Assembly: GCF_001940235.1 (NCBI RefSeq)
Contig: NZ_MJIE01000001.1
Location: 1,240,001 to 1,304,000 of the forward strand
Direction: 5' to 3'
Length of the DNA: 64,000 nucleotides
Source of the DNA: Hornefia porci
Lineage (GTDB): Bacteria > Bacillota > Clostridia > Peptostreptococcales > Anaerovoracaceae
Under the pieces are notes generated by a model that made no database searches, was not told where the DNA came from, and saw only the letters and a list, made by a program, of their open reading frames with translations. This document shows, piece after piece, positions 30,743 through 40,196 of the stretch (position 1 is the stretch's first letter; every line of letters starts with the position of its first letter). The position numbers and the translations under genes are program-made.

Positions 30743-33700
30743 CTATTCCTTCAGATCGTCCTGGTCCTCCGAAAGCTTATGCATTTGTCTTTTCTTGTAT
30801 GCGATTCCTGCTGCGGTGGTACCCGCTACCAGCATCAGCGCGATATATCCCAGAAGTTTTGTCCTGTCTCCGGTCTTCGGCGGAGCAGAGTTCTCCGGCG
30901 GAGTATCTGGCTTCTTCGGGAAATGAACGGTCTGGTCCTTGTCGGAAAGGTCTGCGTGGCTGGTAACGGTGATCCCGTTATGGATCAGATCCTCGAACAC
31001 GACCACATCGTCTCCCTGAAGCTTTTCGGCGTCAAAGGTGAACTGCATCTCGACCGTTCCGTCTTTCTTCTCTGCGGTAAACTTCTTCTCGGAAGTCACG
31101 GCAGAAAGTCCGTCACGGACCGGCTTTCCTGTTCCTTTGTCCATCAGGACACCCTTTACCGTGTATTCCTTTCCCACAACAAGGTTGTGATAGCTGACGG
31201 TATCCACGATGGAGACCTTCTTGCCCCGGGAAGCTTCATGATTTCCGGACTTGCTGTCCTTTGCCGTTGTTTTGATCTCCGGATGCCAGATCGTCTGATC
31301 CTGATCGGTGAGATCCCCGTGAGAGGCGACCCTGATTCCTTCATAGAAGAGATCCTCAAACACAACAGTGGTCCTGCCCTTCAGGGAAGATGCATCGAAA
31401 GTGAAATTCATTTCCACCGTTCCGTCGGCCTTGTGTGCCGTAAACTTTTTCTCGGAAGTGACCTTCTTTCCATTCACCATCACCGGTTTTCCGGTCTCCT
31501 TGTCCATCAAAACGCCCTTTACTGTGTATTCTTTTCCCGGAATCAGATTGCGGTAGTTTACCTTGTCCACAATAGTGGTTTCCTTGTGGGTTTCCCCGAC
31601 TTCGTCCTTTGTCTTCCGGTCCTCCGCATGGGTCTTTACCTCCGGGAAGTGGATGGTCTGGCCTTCATCATGAATGTCTGCGTGAGATGCGATGTTCACA
31701 TCGTTCTCATAGAGATCCTCGAACACCACCGTTGAGGTTCCGGCAAGGCCCGCACCGCTGAAGACAAACTCCACATCCACGGTTCCGTCCTTCTTCTCCG
31801 GCACGAATTTCTTCTGGGAAACCACCGGCTTTCCGTTCACCAGAAGCTCCTTTCCGGTCTTCTGGTCCATGAGCTTTCCTTTCAGAACATATTCCTTTCC
31901 GGGAACCAGATTGGTGTAGGAGACGGTGTCCATAAGTTTCACATCCTTCTCTGCGGCAGAAAGATTCATGCCGGTCTTTTCTGCTTTCGCCTTGGTTCCG
32001 ATGGTGATCAGATCATCTGTGATGGTCTCCAGGTCCACGGTTCCTGTGCGGGTTTTCTCATCCACGGTGAAGCTGAACTTCTGCAGAACATATCCTTTGT
32101 TGTTCTCGCAGCGCATCTCTTCGATGGTGTAGGTGTCATAAGGCAGAGCCCCTGCGTCGGTGATCATGGCAGCTTTGCTCCCGAACTGTCCTGTGCCGAA
32201 GAACACGCCGCATCGGATCTGCTCCGCTCTCTTTTTCAGAGACTCGGTAGAGATCTGTTTCTCGTTCAGAAGATCATCGAACGGATTCTGGCAGCGGGCA
32301 TTGTCTTTCCCTTCTTCCTCGTCCAGATCACCAGCGGCTCTTCGGTCCTTCGTGGAGAAGAATCCGTTTTTGTCCGTGACCACCACATGGGTCTCGCCGT
32401 TTGATGCGGCAATGATTTTGAATGGGACAAAGGCAAATCTTCTGGAATCGCCGTCACCAATCTTGGTTCCCTGAACGTCGCTGCGGTAGACATAGTTGTC
32501 AAAGGTCAGCGCCATTTCGTTCTGTCCGTCGTCGTAGGAAACGGTTTTTCCGTCTTCCCGGATCTTGAACAGATGCTCGCTCTTGTCCGTCCTCTGATAG
32601 GTCTTGTTGGTCTTCGTCTCGCGGATGGTGTAGGTTCCGTATGGAAGATCATCCGGAAGGGTCTCTGCCGTGTAGGCCTTTTTTGCTTCATTCCAGTGGA
32701 CGGTGATCTTTCCCATATCCTCACCGGACTTTACACGCTTGACTTTTCCGGAATCAATCAGATCCTTCTTTGAGGAAAGGGCCTTCCAGTCCACTTTGTT
32801 TTCCGGACTTCCGATATCACTGCGGACCAGCACATCGTGACCGGATACGTTTTTGATGGTCATCTCGATCCCGTTGAGATCAGCGCCGCCGAGTGCCTCT
32901 GATTTCTTCAGCTCCTTATCCCGCTTTACGATCTGAACGCCGCCACGCTGGACGTTTTCTCTCACGGGATCTGAAGTAATGTCGATGATCTCTCCGTCTT
33001 TCCGGATGCTGATGGCTCTGGACCACTTGTCATTGAGCTGATATCCGGAAGGCGCTTTGGTCTCTTTCACCAGATAATCGCCATAGGGCAGGGCGTCGGC
33101 AGCAGACTTTGCAAGTCCGTTCTTGTCCGTCCTGATCGTAACTGCCGCTTCTCCCTGGTTGATTTTCTTTTCTCCGAGGAAAACGGCATGACCGCTTTTG
33201 TTAAATGCGGTGAATTCCGCGCCTTCCAGCGATGCATCTCCCTGTGCGTACGGTTCATCCAGATCGTTATCGATCTTCTGCAGGCGGAATCCGCCCCGGA
33301 TATCCTCCAGGTATCCCACCACCATGTCCTGCACGCCGCTCATGGTGCTGATGAACACCTTGAAATTTCCCGGGATGGCCTCATCTTTTTCCGAATCCGC
33401 ATTCCAGAGTCCGTCTCCCAGTTTCTTTGCCTTTGTCCAGATATCCCCCAGACCGGAAGCTTTCGTTCCGCCCCAGGTCGCCATATCAGAGGGCCTTCCT
33501 TCGTAAATATATGCCATGGCAAGATGAGCGATGGCCCAGTCTTTGGTGAAGTTTCCGGTGTAGTATGCGCCTTTGATGTTGCTGATATTCTTCTCGTATC
33601 CCGGGTAGGACGGGGAGTAGAACACGATGTTTCTGAGGGCATTCCATTTTCCTTTGTCGTCGGAATCGGTGATTACTTTATCTACCGTGACCTTTCCGGT

Positions 33701-33976
33701 GGGCGGCGATGCCTTGGCCGGCTGGACGCAGTAGGTATATCTGCTTCCCAGCCCGTCTCCCAGGTCGCATTTCCTGGAATTGCTGTAGCCTCCGTCACCG
33801 GAGCCGTAGGTGATCCTGCCTCCGTCAGTGACCGTGTAGCTGCTTCCCACCTTGCCGGTGAATGCGCTGGCCGTTTCCGTCACCGCAGGAAGGGCGGACC
33901 CCAGCACCATCATGGAAGCAAAGGCGATGGTGAGCAGCTGCTTGAATTTCTGTTTGAATTCTGTTTTCCTGTTCAA
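30743..33976 (-). CDS. Sortase-anchored surface protein with T-Q ester (VaFE) repeats
   Basis: 1077 residues from TTG 33976 (GGAG seven bases upstream). Signal peptide about 1-38 (LLTIAFASMMVLGSALPAV). Thioester-domain-like region about 45-215 with conserved Cys in RYTYCVQPAKASPP. SpaA-like domains about 230-340 and 345-490 (APSGYQLNDKW; LPYGTYTIRETKT), then a third about 500-660. Three T-Q ester (VaFE) domains about 680-790, 800-905 and 910-1020, each with DxVxYxNLxxGKEY, VVFEDL and a terminal DxxQT. Sorting signal PPKTGD, TM helix (LLGYIALMLVAGTTAAGIAY) and charged tail. A conjugative-element adhesin, probably helping cell contact. Confidence 0.9.
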   Translation of the reverse strand: MNRKTEFKQKFKQLLTIAFASMMVLGSALPAVTETASAFTGKVGSSYTVTDGGRITYGSGDGGYSNSRKCDLGDGLGSRYTYCVQPAKASPPTGKVTVDKVITDSDDKGKWNALRNIVFYSPSYPGYEKNISNIKGAYYTGNFTKDWAIAHLAMAYIYEGRPSDMATWGGTKASGLGDIWTKAKKLGDGLWNADSEKDEAIPGNFKVFISTMSGVQDMVVGYLEDIRGGFRLQKIDNDLDEPYAQGDASLEGAEFTAFNKSGHAVFLGEKKINQGEAAVTIRTDKNGLAKSAADALPYGDYLVKETKAPSGYQLNDKWSRAISIRKDGEIIDITSDPVRENVQRGGVQIVKRDKELKKSEALGGADLNGIEMTIKNVSGHDVLVRSDIGSPENKVDWKALSSKKDLIDSGKVKRVKSGEDMGKITVHWNEAKKAYTAETLPDDLPYGTYTIRETKTNKTYQRTDKSEHLFKIREDGKTVSYDDGQNEMALTFDNYVYRSDVQGTKIGDGDSRRFAFVPFKIIAASNGETHVVVTDKNGFFSTKDRRAAGDLDEEEGKDNARCQNPFDDLLNEKQISTESLKKRAEQIRCGVFFGTGQFGSKAAMITDAGALPYDTYTIEEMRCENNKGYVLQKFSFTVDEKTRTGTVDLETITDDLITIGTKAKAEKTGMNLSAAEKDVKLMDTVSYTNLVPGKEYVLKGKLMDQKTGKELLVNGKPVVSQKKFVPEKKDGTVDVEFVFSGAGLAGTSTVVFEDLYENDVNIASHADIHDEGQTIHFPEVKTHAEDRKTKDEVGETHKETTIVDKVNYRNLIPGKEYTVKGVLMDKETGKPVMVNGKKVTSEKKFTAHKADGTVEMNFTFDASSLKGRTTVVFEDLFYEGIRVASHGDLTDQDQTIWHPEIKTTAKDSKSGNHEASRGKKVSIVDTVSYHNLVVGKEYTVKGVLMDKGTGKPVRDGLSAVTSEKKFTAEKKDGTVEMQFTFDAEKLQGDDVVVFEDLIHNGITVTSHADLSDKDQTVHFPKKPDTPPENSAPPKTGDRTKLLGYIALMLVAGTTAAGIAYKKRQMHKLSEDQDDLKE

Positions 33977-34205
33977 AACATTTCTCCTTTCCGTGACAGG
34001 GCAATCGCAGTAAAATTCACCAAATCACAGATTTGGGAATTTCTTGCGGCTGACCTTCATCGGCGCTGAAGCGCCGTGATAGGGCAAGCAAAAACGCCTG
34101 TGCTTTCACACAGACGTCCTGACTTGTCTCTCTTCTTTTAGATATATTTCTTCTTCGGGCAGTAACTGGTAGTAAATAAAGGGAGGGTTACAGGGAGGGA
34201 AAATT
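33977..34205. other. Regulatory gap upstream of the element adhesin
   Basis: 229 bp without a gene. On the minus strand it forms the adhesin leader and holds several small hairpins: CGGCGCT/AGCGCCG (around 34060), CTGTG/CACAG (around 34100) and CCAAATC/GATTTGG (34019-34035). No clear sigma-A pair was found. Confidence 0.4.
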
Positions 34206-34221
34206 GGGAGTGCGTACTCCC
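34206..34221 (-). terminator. Terminator after parB
   Basis: GGGAGT (34206-34211), loop GCGT, ACTCCC (34216-34221); AATTTTCCC follows on the minus strand. It is five bases past the parB stop. Confidence 0.5.
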
Positions 34222-34225
34222 GCAT

Positions 34226-35161
34226 TTATCGCTCCTGATCCCTGGCTTTTCGCTGCAGGAATCGGTTGTAGTGTTCCATGGCTGCCGCAACAAAATCCTC
34301 CCTTTTGGACAGCGGCAGGTCCCTTGGAAAAAGCTTCGCGATCCGGTCTCCCCGGAAGACGATGCGCTCCTTCTGGTTGGGCTTTTCCTCCAGCATGACT
34401 GCCTCAATGGATTCTGGAGTCAGTTTGCTTTCCCCGGCCATTTTTCTCATCCTGATCGCCTGAGAATGGGTAGGAGTGCACTGCTCCATGTCGATGCAGT
34501 TGAAGATGTCTTCCTGAATCTGTTTCGGGATATATGAAAGTTCAACTGCCGGGCGGAGGGCGATGTTTCCTTCATCCACCATTTCCAGAAGCTCCGGGAT
34601 TAGTTCAGTGAGGCGGATATACCGGTGAATTTGTCTTGCACTATCAGTGCCTTCTTCACCTAGTTTTTCTATGCTCAACTTCTCGCCCACTGGGCGAGAA
34701 GTTAAATCGTTCCTTTTGCCCTGTCGCTTCATCGCCTCCAGCCTCATCTTGTAGGCGAATGCTTTCTCACTTGGAAGAATCGTTGTTCTCTGAAAGTTGG
34801 ATTCCACCATGAATACTGTGGCTTCATCCCGGTCCATTTCTACGACGTCGCATCGGAGAGTAGGGAGTCCGGCCAGCTCGCAGGCTCTTTTTCTCCTGTG
34901 TCCGGATAGAAGCTCATACCGCCCGTCTTCTTTTTTCCGTACCGTAGCGGGAGTAATGATCCCGTTGATTCGAACGCTTTCCACCAGATTCATCATGTCT
35001 TCATCATCCCTGACTTTGTATGGATGATCCGGAAAGGGATCGATCTCTGTCAGCGGAATTTCGTAGATCCGCTTGAGTTTAGCGTCCTCCCGTTCTTCTT
35101 GAGAGGAAAACAGTTCATCGAGTGAGGGAAACTGTATCTCTTCTCTTTTCTCTTTCGCCAC
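34226..35161 (-). CDS. parB: ParB/Spo0J-family partition protein
   Basis: 311 residues from GTG 35161 (GGAGG nine bases upstream), overlapping parA by 47 bp. N-terminal ParB domain: IPLTEIDPFPDHPYKVRDDE, ELLSGHRRKRACELAGL, TVFMVESNFQRTTILPSEKA. HTH region around SIEKLGEEGTDSARQIHRYI and LRPAVELSYIPKQIQEDIFN. It binds parS-type DNA and, with ParA, stabilises the excised circular form of the element. A perfect palindrome lies inside its own gene. Confidence 0.9.
   Translation of the reverse strand: MAKEKREEIQFPSLDELFSSQEEREDAKLKRIYEIPLTEIDPFPDHPYKVRDDEDMMNLVESVRINGIITPATVRKKEDGRYELLSGHRRKRACELAGLPTLRCDVVEMDRDEATVFMVESNFQRTTILPSEKAFAYKMRLEAMKRQGKRNDLTSRPVGEKLSIEKLGEEGTDSARQIHRYIRLTELIPELLEMVDEGNIALRPAVELSYIPKQIQEDIFNCIDMEQCTPTHSQAIRMRKMAGESKLTPESIEAVMLEEKPNQKERIVFRGDRIAKLFPRDLPLSKREDFVAAAMEHYNRFLQRKARDQER
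34677..34703. repeat. Perfect 27-bp palindrome within parB
   Basis: AACTTCTCGCCCA, central C, TGGGCGAGAAGTT. The arms are perfectly complementary over 13 bp. It encodes part of the RPVGEKL segment in ParB. It could be a parS-like site or a mRNA hairpin. Confidence 0.5.
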
Positions 35162-35939
35162 AGCGGATCACCTCCTTCGTCAATGCTTCATAGGCCTTTG
35201 CCACCTTTCCGTTTCCATCATAGTCAAAGATACTCTGCCCGGATTTTGCTGCTTCTGCCGCCTTCACCGCCACCGGGATCTGGGTATCGAAGATCCGGAT
35301 TGCCATTCCGTAATGGGTCCGGATGCTACTGATCACATCTCTTGCCAGGTTGGTCCGGTTATCCACCAGCGTCATGACGATGCCGCCGATCTTCAGGTCC
35401 GGATTGGTGTGGGCCTTGACCCGGTCGATGCTCTTCATCAGCTGCGTCATTCCTTTGGCAGGAAGATACTGGGCCTGCACAGGGATGATCACTTTGTCCG
35501 CTGCGGTCAGCGCATTGATGGTGATCATGCCTAATGACGGCATGCAATCGATCAGAATATATTCGTAGTTTTTCTTTACCGATTGGAGAAGGTTATCCAG
35601 CACCTTTTCCCTGCTCATGGCGTTCACCAAACTGATTTCCATAGAAGAAAGATCCAGATTGGACGGGATCAGGTCCACGCCTTCCTCGTGATGAAGGATC
35701 GTATCTTCCACGATGGGTTTGCAGTCTTTGGTGACCAGATACATGAGCCTGCCCAGGGATTTCTCCAGATCATCCCCGTTCCATCCCAGAGACTGGGTGA
35801 GGTCACCCTGTGGATCCGAGTCGATGAGCAGCACCTTCTTTCCGGCCCTGGCAAGACCCACCCCCAGATTCAGCGCCGTGGTGGTTTTCCCCACGCCTCC
35901 TTTCTGATTGCAGATCGCAATGATTTCGCATTTTGCCAT
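35115..35939 (-). CDS. parA: ParA/Soj-family partition ATPase
   Basis: 274 residues. Deviant Walker A CNQKGGVGKTTTALNLGVGL at the N-terminus, VLLIDSDPQGDLTQSLG (A'), YILIDCMPSLGMITINALT (B) and PVQAQYLPAKGMTQLM. These are hallmarks of ParA ATPases, which move ParB-DNA complexes. ATG 35939 follows GGAGG. Encoded just upstream of parB and likely first gene of the partition pair. Confidence 0.93.
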   Translation of the reverse strand: MAKCEIIAICNQKGGVGKTTTALNLGVGLARAGKKVLLIDSDPQGDLTQSLGWNGDDLEKSLGRLMYLVTKDCKPIVEDTILHHEEGVDLIPSNLDLSSMEISLVNAMSREKVLDNLLQSVKKNYEYILIDCMPSLGMITINALTAADKVIIPVQAQYLPAKGMTQLMKSIDRVKAHTNPDLKIGGIVMTLVDNRTNLARDVISSIRTHYGMAIRIFDTQIPVAVKAAEAAKSGQSIFDYDGNGKVAKAYEALTKEVIRCGEREKRRDTVSLTR

Positions 35940-35949
35940 TCCTTACCTC

Positions 35950-36381
35950 CTAACTCAGCAGCTTCTGGTCCTTGCTGGGAAACATATCCCGGAGCCAGCC
36001 TTCCACGCAGTACCAGTCAACATATCCGTCATCAAAGAAGGAATCTGCAAATGCTTCGCAGGCATCAGGAACTTCACTGATGCAGTAATCCAGTGCCTCC
36101 ATTTCCGCCGCAGCGGATTCCATCCCATTCTGGCGGAAGATCCTGCCGAGAAGTGCGATCATAGCGTCCGGTTCATCCGAACAGGCCTCTGTTTCCAGCT
36201 TGCGTACGATCTCCAGGATCACTTCCTCATCCATTTCTTCGGTCATCTCAGCAAAATGCTCTGCAGCTCTCCTGGCCAGTGCATCCACTAACGGACAGCC
36301 TGCACAGTCTTCCGGTTCACGGTCTCCGGTTTCTCCCAGTCCCATTGCAATAATTTTCATTGTTTCCTTTGTTGTAGCCAT
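35950..36381 (-). CDS. Acidic protein of unknown function
   Basis: 143 residues, strongly acidic, helical: MATTKETMKIIAMGLGETGD, EDCAGCPLVDALARRAAEHF, MDEEVILEIVRKLETEACSD, VPDACEAFADSFFDDGYVDW. Several Cys (CAGC, AC, YC). ATG 36381 follows AAAGG. No family recognised. Located between parA and the terminal small gene, so a regulator or accessory is plausible. Confidence 0.65.
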   Translation of the reverse strand: MATTKETMKIIAMGLGETGDREPEDCAGCPLVDALARRAAEHFAEMTEEMDEEVILEIVRKLETEACSDEPDAMIALLGRIFRQNGMESAAAEMEALDYCISEVPDACEAFADSFFDDGYVDWYCVEGWLRDMFPSKDQKLLS

Positions 36382-36410
36382 CTCTTATCCTTTCTCCGAA
36401 AGCCGGATAG

Positions 36411-36440
36411 AAAAATAACCCCGCACCGGATTGTGCAGGG
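36411..36440 (-). terminator. Terminator after the terminal small gene
   Basis: On the minus strand CCCTGCAC, loop AATCCG, GTGCGGGG, then TTATTTTT. It lies 34 bp past the stop at 36474. Confidence 0.75.
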
Positions 36441-36473
36441 TCATGTATTCAGCTTTCGGCTGAAAGGATAAAC

Positions 36474-36617
36474 TTAATCGTCAAGAAATTTTACAAGAAG
36501 ATCATCGATGGCGTCGGTATAACGGTTCTCCTGGATCAGTTTGTTTTTCATTTCGATCAGGCAAAGGACAATGATCCTGCGCTCATCGTAGCTCAGCTTA
36601 AATTTGTTTCCGAACAT
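36474..36617 (-). CDS. Small helical protein at the element's right end
   Basis: 47 residues from ATG 36617 (AAAGGAGGG upstream): MFGNKFKLSYDERRIIVLCL, IEMKNKLIQENRYTDAIDDL, LVKFLDD. Paralogous to the 64-residue product at 21701. Last element gene before the guaA junction; likely regulatory but unproven. Confidence 0.7.
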   Translation of the reverse strand: MFGNKFKLSYDERRIIVLCLIEMKNKLIQENRYTDAIDDLLVKFLDD

Positions 36618-36938
36618 CTTTCTGCCCTCCTTTCTCATTATCATAGGGGAGAATCGTTCATTCGGCAATTATGCGAATGAGGCAGTAATGTGAAATGATA
36701 CCGCCGGTCAGACTGTCGTGAGGCCCTGTGAGTAGCAGGATTTTTTCTGCATGTACGTTTGCCGCAGCAGGCGCTCCGTGATATAAAAAAAAGTGATGAA
36801 CACATTGATTTTTCAATGTATCCACCACTTTGGCCAATCTATGAAATAATAGTATCAAATCAGTATCACGCGTTTTTCGCCCTTCACTGCCCCAGTTGGA
36901 ATTTCAATGGGAGCAGGAATGTGGCAAACCACTTGCGC
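36618..36938. other. Junction between conjugative element and guaA
   Basis: 321 bp with no supported gene (the 66-codon frame at 36658-36858 lacks a ribosome site and family features). It holds the guaA terminator and, nearer guaA, a close direct repeat TGATACT (minus strand, about 36860-36872). The 3' end of guaA is a known integration hot spot for mobile elements, so an attachment site may lie here. No duplicated guaA 3' end was found elsewhere in the window. Confidence 0.5.
36785..36833 (-). terminator. Terminator of guaA
   Basis: Minus-strand hairpin AGTGGTGGATACATTGA...TCAATGTGTTCATCACT (three wobble or mismatch pairs) followed by eight T, about 105 bp past the guaA stop. Confidence 0.75.
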
Positions 36939-38480
36939 CTATTCCATCTCGATCGTCCCCGGGGGTTTGCTCGTCAGGTCGTAGAATACGCGGTTGACGT
37001 GGTCGACTTCATTGACGATGCGGTTCATGCATTTCTGGAGGACTTCCCAGGGAATCTGCGCAGCCTCGGCGGTCATGAAATCGGAGGTGGTTACGCCACG
37101 GAGAGCGATAGCGTAATCATAGGTCCGGAAATCGCCCATGACTCCGACGGACCGCATGTTGGTCAGAGCGGCGAAGTACTGGCTTACCTGCCGGTCCAGT
37201 CCGGCCGCCGCGATTTCTTCCCGGTAGATCGCATCCGCGTCCTGCACGATTTTAACCTTTTCGGCTGTGACCTCGCCGATGATGCGGATTCCCAGCCCGG
37301 GTCCCGGGAAAGGCTGACGGAACACCAGCTCCTCCGGAATCCCCAGCTCCAGCCCGGCCTGCCGCACCTCGTCCTTGAAGAGCATGCGCAGGGGCTCAAT
37401 GATTTCTTTGAAATCCACGTGGTCCGGAAGTCCGCCGACGTTGTGGTGAGACTTGATGACTGCGGATTTTCCGAGTCCGCTCTCGATCACATCCGGATAG
37501 ATCGTGCCCTGTACCAGGTAATCCACAGCGCCGATTTTGCGCGCTTCTTCTTCAAAGACCCGGATGAACTCTTCGCCGATGATCTTCCGTTTCTGCTCCG
37601 GCTCCGTCACGCCGGCCAGGGCTTTGTAGAAGCGTTCACGGGCATCGACATGCACAAAATTAAGGTCGTAGGGTCCCTCCGGGCCGAACACACGGTCGAC
37701 GGAAGCGCCCTCGTCCTTGCGGAGCAGTCCGTGATCCACAAAGACACAGGTCAGCTGTTTTCCGATAGCCTTCGACATCATGACCGCCGCCACAGAGGAA
37801 TCCACGCCGCCTGACAGTGCGCACAGAGCCCGTCCGCTGCCGACCTTTTCGCGAATCTCATTGATCGTCCGTTCCACGAAATCGTCCATGCGCCAGTCGC
37901 CGCTGCAGCCGCAGGCGTCCAGAACAAATGCGGAAAGGACCTTCATGCCCTCTGCGGAATGCGTGACCTCAGGATGGAACTGCGTCGCATACAGCTTGCG
38001 TGAATCATCCTCCATCGCCGCCACAGGACAGACCGGCGTAGACGCCGTTATACGGAAGCCTTCCGGCGGTTCCGCGATATAATCCGTGTGGCTCATCCAG
38101 GCTACTGTCCGCGGTGATACATCGCCGAACAGACGGCCGCTCCGGTCGATGTCCACATCAGTTTTTCCGTATTCACTTACCGGCGCTGTGGCGACCTTTC
38201 CGCCCAGGCTCCAGGCCATGAGCTGTGCGCCGTAACAGATCCCCAGAATCGGCACACCCGCCTCGAACAGGGCTTTGTCGTAGTGCGGCGAACTCATGTC
38301 GTAAACACTGTTCGGACCGCCCGTCAGAATGATTCCTCGGGGATTCTTCGCCAGCAGCTCCGAAAGCGGCGTCGTGTAGGAATGCACCTCGCAGTATACA
38401 TTACATTCACGCACGCGTCTTGCGATCAGCTGATTGTACTGTCCGCCGAAATCCAGTACGATAACCAGTTCCTTTTCCAT
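36939..38480 (-). CDS. guaA: GMP synthase (glutamine-hydrolysing)
   Basis: 513 residues, normal length. N-terminal glutaminase: [20 protein letters not shown], catalytic Cys in [13 protein letters not shown], and QFHPEVTHS (His, Glu). ATP-pyrophosphatase: [16 protein letters not shown] (P-loop), [13 protein letters not shown]-terminal dimerisation domain ends PGTIEME. Converts XMP to GMP with ATP and glutamine. It follows guaB, giving the two-step IMP to GMP route. The mobile element abuts its 3' end. Confidence 0.97.
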   Translation of the reverse strand: MEKELVIVLDFGGQYNQLIARRVRECNVYCEVHSYTTPLSELLAKNPRGIILTGGPNSVYDMSSPHYDKALFEAGVPILGICYGAQLMAWSLGGKVATAPVSEYGKTDVDIDRSGRLFGDVSPRTVAWMSHTDYIAEPPEGFRITASTPVCPVAAMEDDSRKLYATQFHPEVTHSAEGMKVLSAFVLDACGCSGDWRMDDFVERTINEIREKVGSGRALCALSGGVDSSVAAVMMSKAIGKQLTCVFVDHGLLRKDEGASVDRVFGPEGPYDLNFVHVDARERFYKALAGVTEPEQKRKIIGEEFIRVFEEEARKIGAVDYLVQGTIYPDVIESGLGKSAVIKSHHNVGGLPDHVDFKEIIEPLRMLFKDEVRQAGLELGIPEELVFRQPFPGPGLGIRIIGEVTAEKVKIVQDADAIYREEIAAAGLDRQVSQYFAALTNMRSVGVMGDFRTYDYAIALRGVTTSDFMTAEAAQIPWEVLQKCMNRIVNEVDHVNRVFYDLTSKPPGTIEME

Positions 38481-38546
38481 AAATCAGATACTCCTTCTAT
38501 ACTTGTGCTATTTGCCTGCTGTTTGCCGCGCGGGCTTATGAACAAG

Positions 38547-38579
38547 TGAACTCCGCGGCCGTATCGGCTGCGAAGTTCA
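38547..38579. other. Long hairpin between guaB and guaA
   Basis: TGAACTCCGCGGCCG and CGGCTGCGAAGTTCA pair around TAT (13 of 15 pairs). There is no T-tract; it may protect mRNA ends or reduce read-through from guaB into guaA. Confidence 0.4.
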
Positions 38580-38608
38580 GTTATGCGGGCGATGCCCGTC
38601 CGTTTACT

Positions 38609-40117
38609 TTATCGGTTTCCGCCCTGCGAGGTGTCTCTCAGAATCACATCGTGCGCGCCGCCTTCGACAATCGAGGTCGCGGACACCAGTGTGATCTTGG
38701 CGTTCTCCTGCAGGTCGCGGATGCTGGTGGCCCCCACGTTGCACATGGTGGACTTCACCTTTGTCATAGAGAGATTGACATTGTCGTGCAGGGAGCCGGC
38801 GTAGGGAACATAGGAATCCACGCCCTCCTCGAACTTCATGCGGGGATCGCCTCCCAGATCGTAGCGCTGCCAGTTGCGGGCACGGTTGGAGCCTTCGCCC
38901 CAGTACTCTTTGACGTAGCTTCCGTTGACGTTCAGCTTGCTGGTGGGTGACTCGTCGAAACGGGCGAAATACCGGCCCATCATCAGGAAGTCTGCACCCA
39001 TGGCCAGAGCCAGCGTCATATGGTAGTCATAGACGATGCCCCCGTCCGAGCAGAGGGGGATATAGACGCCGGTCCTCTGAAAATATTCGTCCCGGGCCGC
39101 GGCAACCTCAATGACCGCAGTTGCCTGTCCGCGGCCGATGCCCTTCTGCTCCCGTGTGATGCAGATGCTGCCGCCGCCGATGCCGATTTTAACAAAGTCA
39201 GCGCCCGCCTCGGCAAGATAGTAGAAGCCTTCTTTGTCCACCACGTTGCCTGCGCCGATCTTGACCTCGTCGCCGTATTTCTTGCGTACCCAGGCAAGGC
39301 ATTCGCTCTGCCACTCGCTGTATCCCTCTGAGGAATCGATGCAGAGAACATCCGCGCCCGCGTCCACAACCGCGGGAATCCGTTCTTCGTAGTCCCGGGT
39401 ATTGACGCCCGCGCCGACGATGTAACTCTTATGAGCGTCCAGAAGCTCATTCTTGTTTGCTTTGTGAGCGTCGTAGTCCTTGCGGAACACAAAATACGTC
39501 AGTCTCTGGTTATCGTCCACCACCGGCACCGCGTTCAGCTTGTTGTCCCAGAGGATGTCGTTCGCCTCGCTGAGGGTGCATCCGTCCGGCGCCGTAATGA
39601 GCTTGTCAAAGGGTGTCATGAACTCGCTGATCGGCGTAGAGGGATCCATTCTGCTGACTCTGTAGTCGCGGCTGGTGACCATGCCGACCATTTTCCCCTC
39701 TGCAGTTCCGTCCTCGGTGATGGCGATGGTGGAATGACCGCTTCTCTTCTTGAGATCGACCACGTCCTGCATCGTCTGATCCGGTCTGAGATTGCTGTCA
39801 CTTCTGACGAATCCGGATTTATATGTCTTGGCCCTCTTCACCATCGCGGCTTCCTCTTCCACCGGCTGAGAGTTGTAGATAAACGAGATTCCTCCCTCCT
39901 TCGCCAGCGCGACTGCCATATTGTCGTCGGATACTGCCTGCATAACGGCTGAAACCAGCGGAATGTTCGCTGAGAGCGGTGGTTCCTCGCCTTTCCTGAA
40001 TTTCACGATGGGCGTTTTCAGTGAAACATTCTCGACGGTCATTTCCTTCGTTGTCAAACCGGGGACCAGCAAATACTCGTTGAACGTTCTGGATGGTTCC
40101 TTATAGAACTGGGCCAT
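38609..40117 (-). CDS. guaB: IMP dehydrogenase, Tritrichomonas-like type
   Basis: 502 residues with two CBS domains about 95-225 and a TIM barrel. Catalytic loop [20 protein letters not shown], where Cys attacks IMP, then [20 protein letters not shown] and [16 protein letters not shown]. The flap region has [20 protein letters not shown] with the Arg-Tyr dyad and [11 protein letters not shown]. The [13 protein letters not shown] loop and long flap differ from the usual bacterial GPGSICTTR form and closely resemble the enzyme of the protist Tritrichomonas foetus. Oxidises IMP to XMP with NAD+. A separate promoter lies upstream. Confidence 0.95.
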   Translation of the reverse strand: MAQFYKEPSRTFNEYLLVPGLTTKEMTVENVSLKTPIVKFRKGEEPPLSANIPLVSAVMQAVSDDNMAVALAKEGGISFIYNSQPVEEEAAMVKRAKTYKSGFVRSDSNLRPDQTMQDVVDLKKRSGHSTIAITEDGTAEGKMVGMVTSRDYRVSRMDPSTPISEFMTPFDKLITAPDGCTLSEANDILWDNKLNAVPVVDDNQRLTYFVFRKDYDAHKANKNELLDAHKSYIVGAGVNTRDYEERIPAVVDAGADVLCIDSSEGYSEWQSECLAWVRKKYGDEVKIGAGNVVDKEGFYYLAEAGADFVKIGIGGGSICITREQKGIGRGQATAVIEVAAARDEYFQRTGVYIPLCSDGGIVYDYHMTLALAMGADFLMMGRYFARFDESPTSKLNVNGSYVKEYWGEGSNRARNWQRYDLGGDPRMKFEEGVDSYVPYAGSLHDNVNLSMTKVKSTMCNVGATSIRDLQENAKITLVSATSIVEGGAHDVILRDTSQGGNR

Positions 40118-40196
40118 ATTTTTCCTCCTTTTTTTGTTGTCACGACCGACAAATCGTCGTGTTCAGATACTCCTGCTGTTTTTTATTTTAGCAAAC

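Noticed and set aside
36658-36858. 66-codon minus-strand frame at the element junction
   Set aside because: Runs across the guaA terminator, no ribosome site, no recognisable features.
36860-36872. TGATACT direct repeat as integrase arm sites
   Set aside because: Only two short copies; too weak to annotate as an attachment site on its own.
36759-37814. 351-codon plus-strand frame over guaA
   Set aside because: Mirror of guaA; guaA motifs on the other strand are complete.
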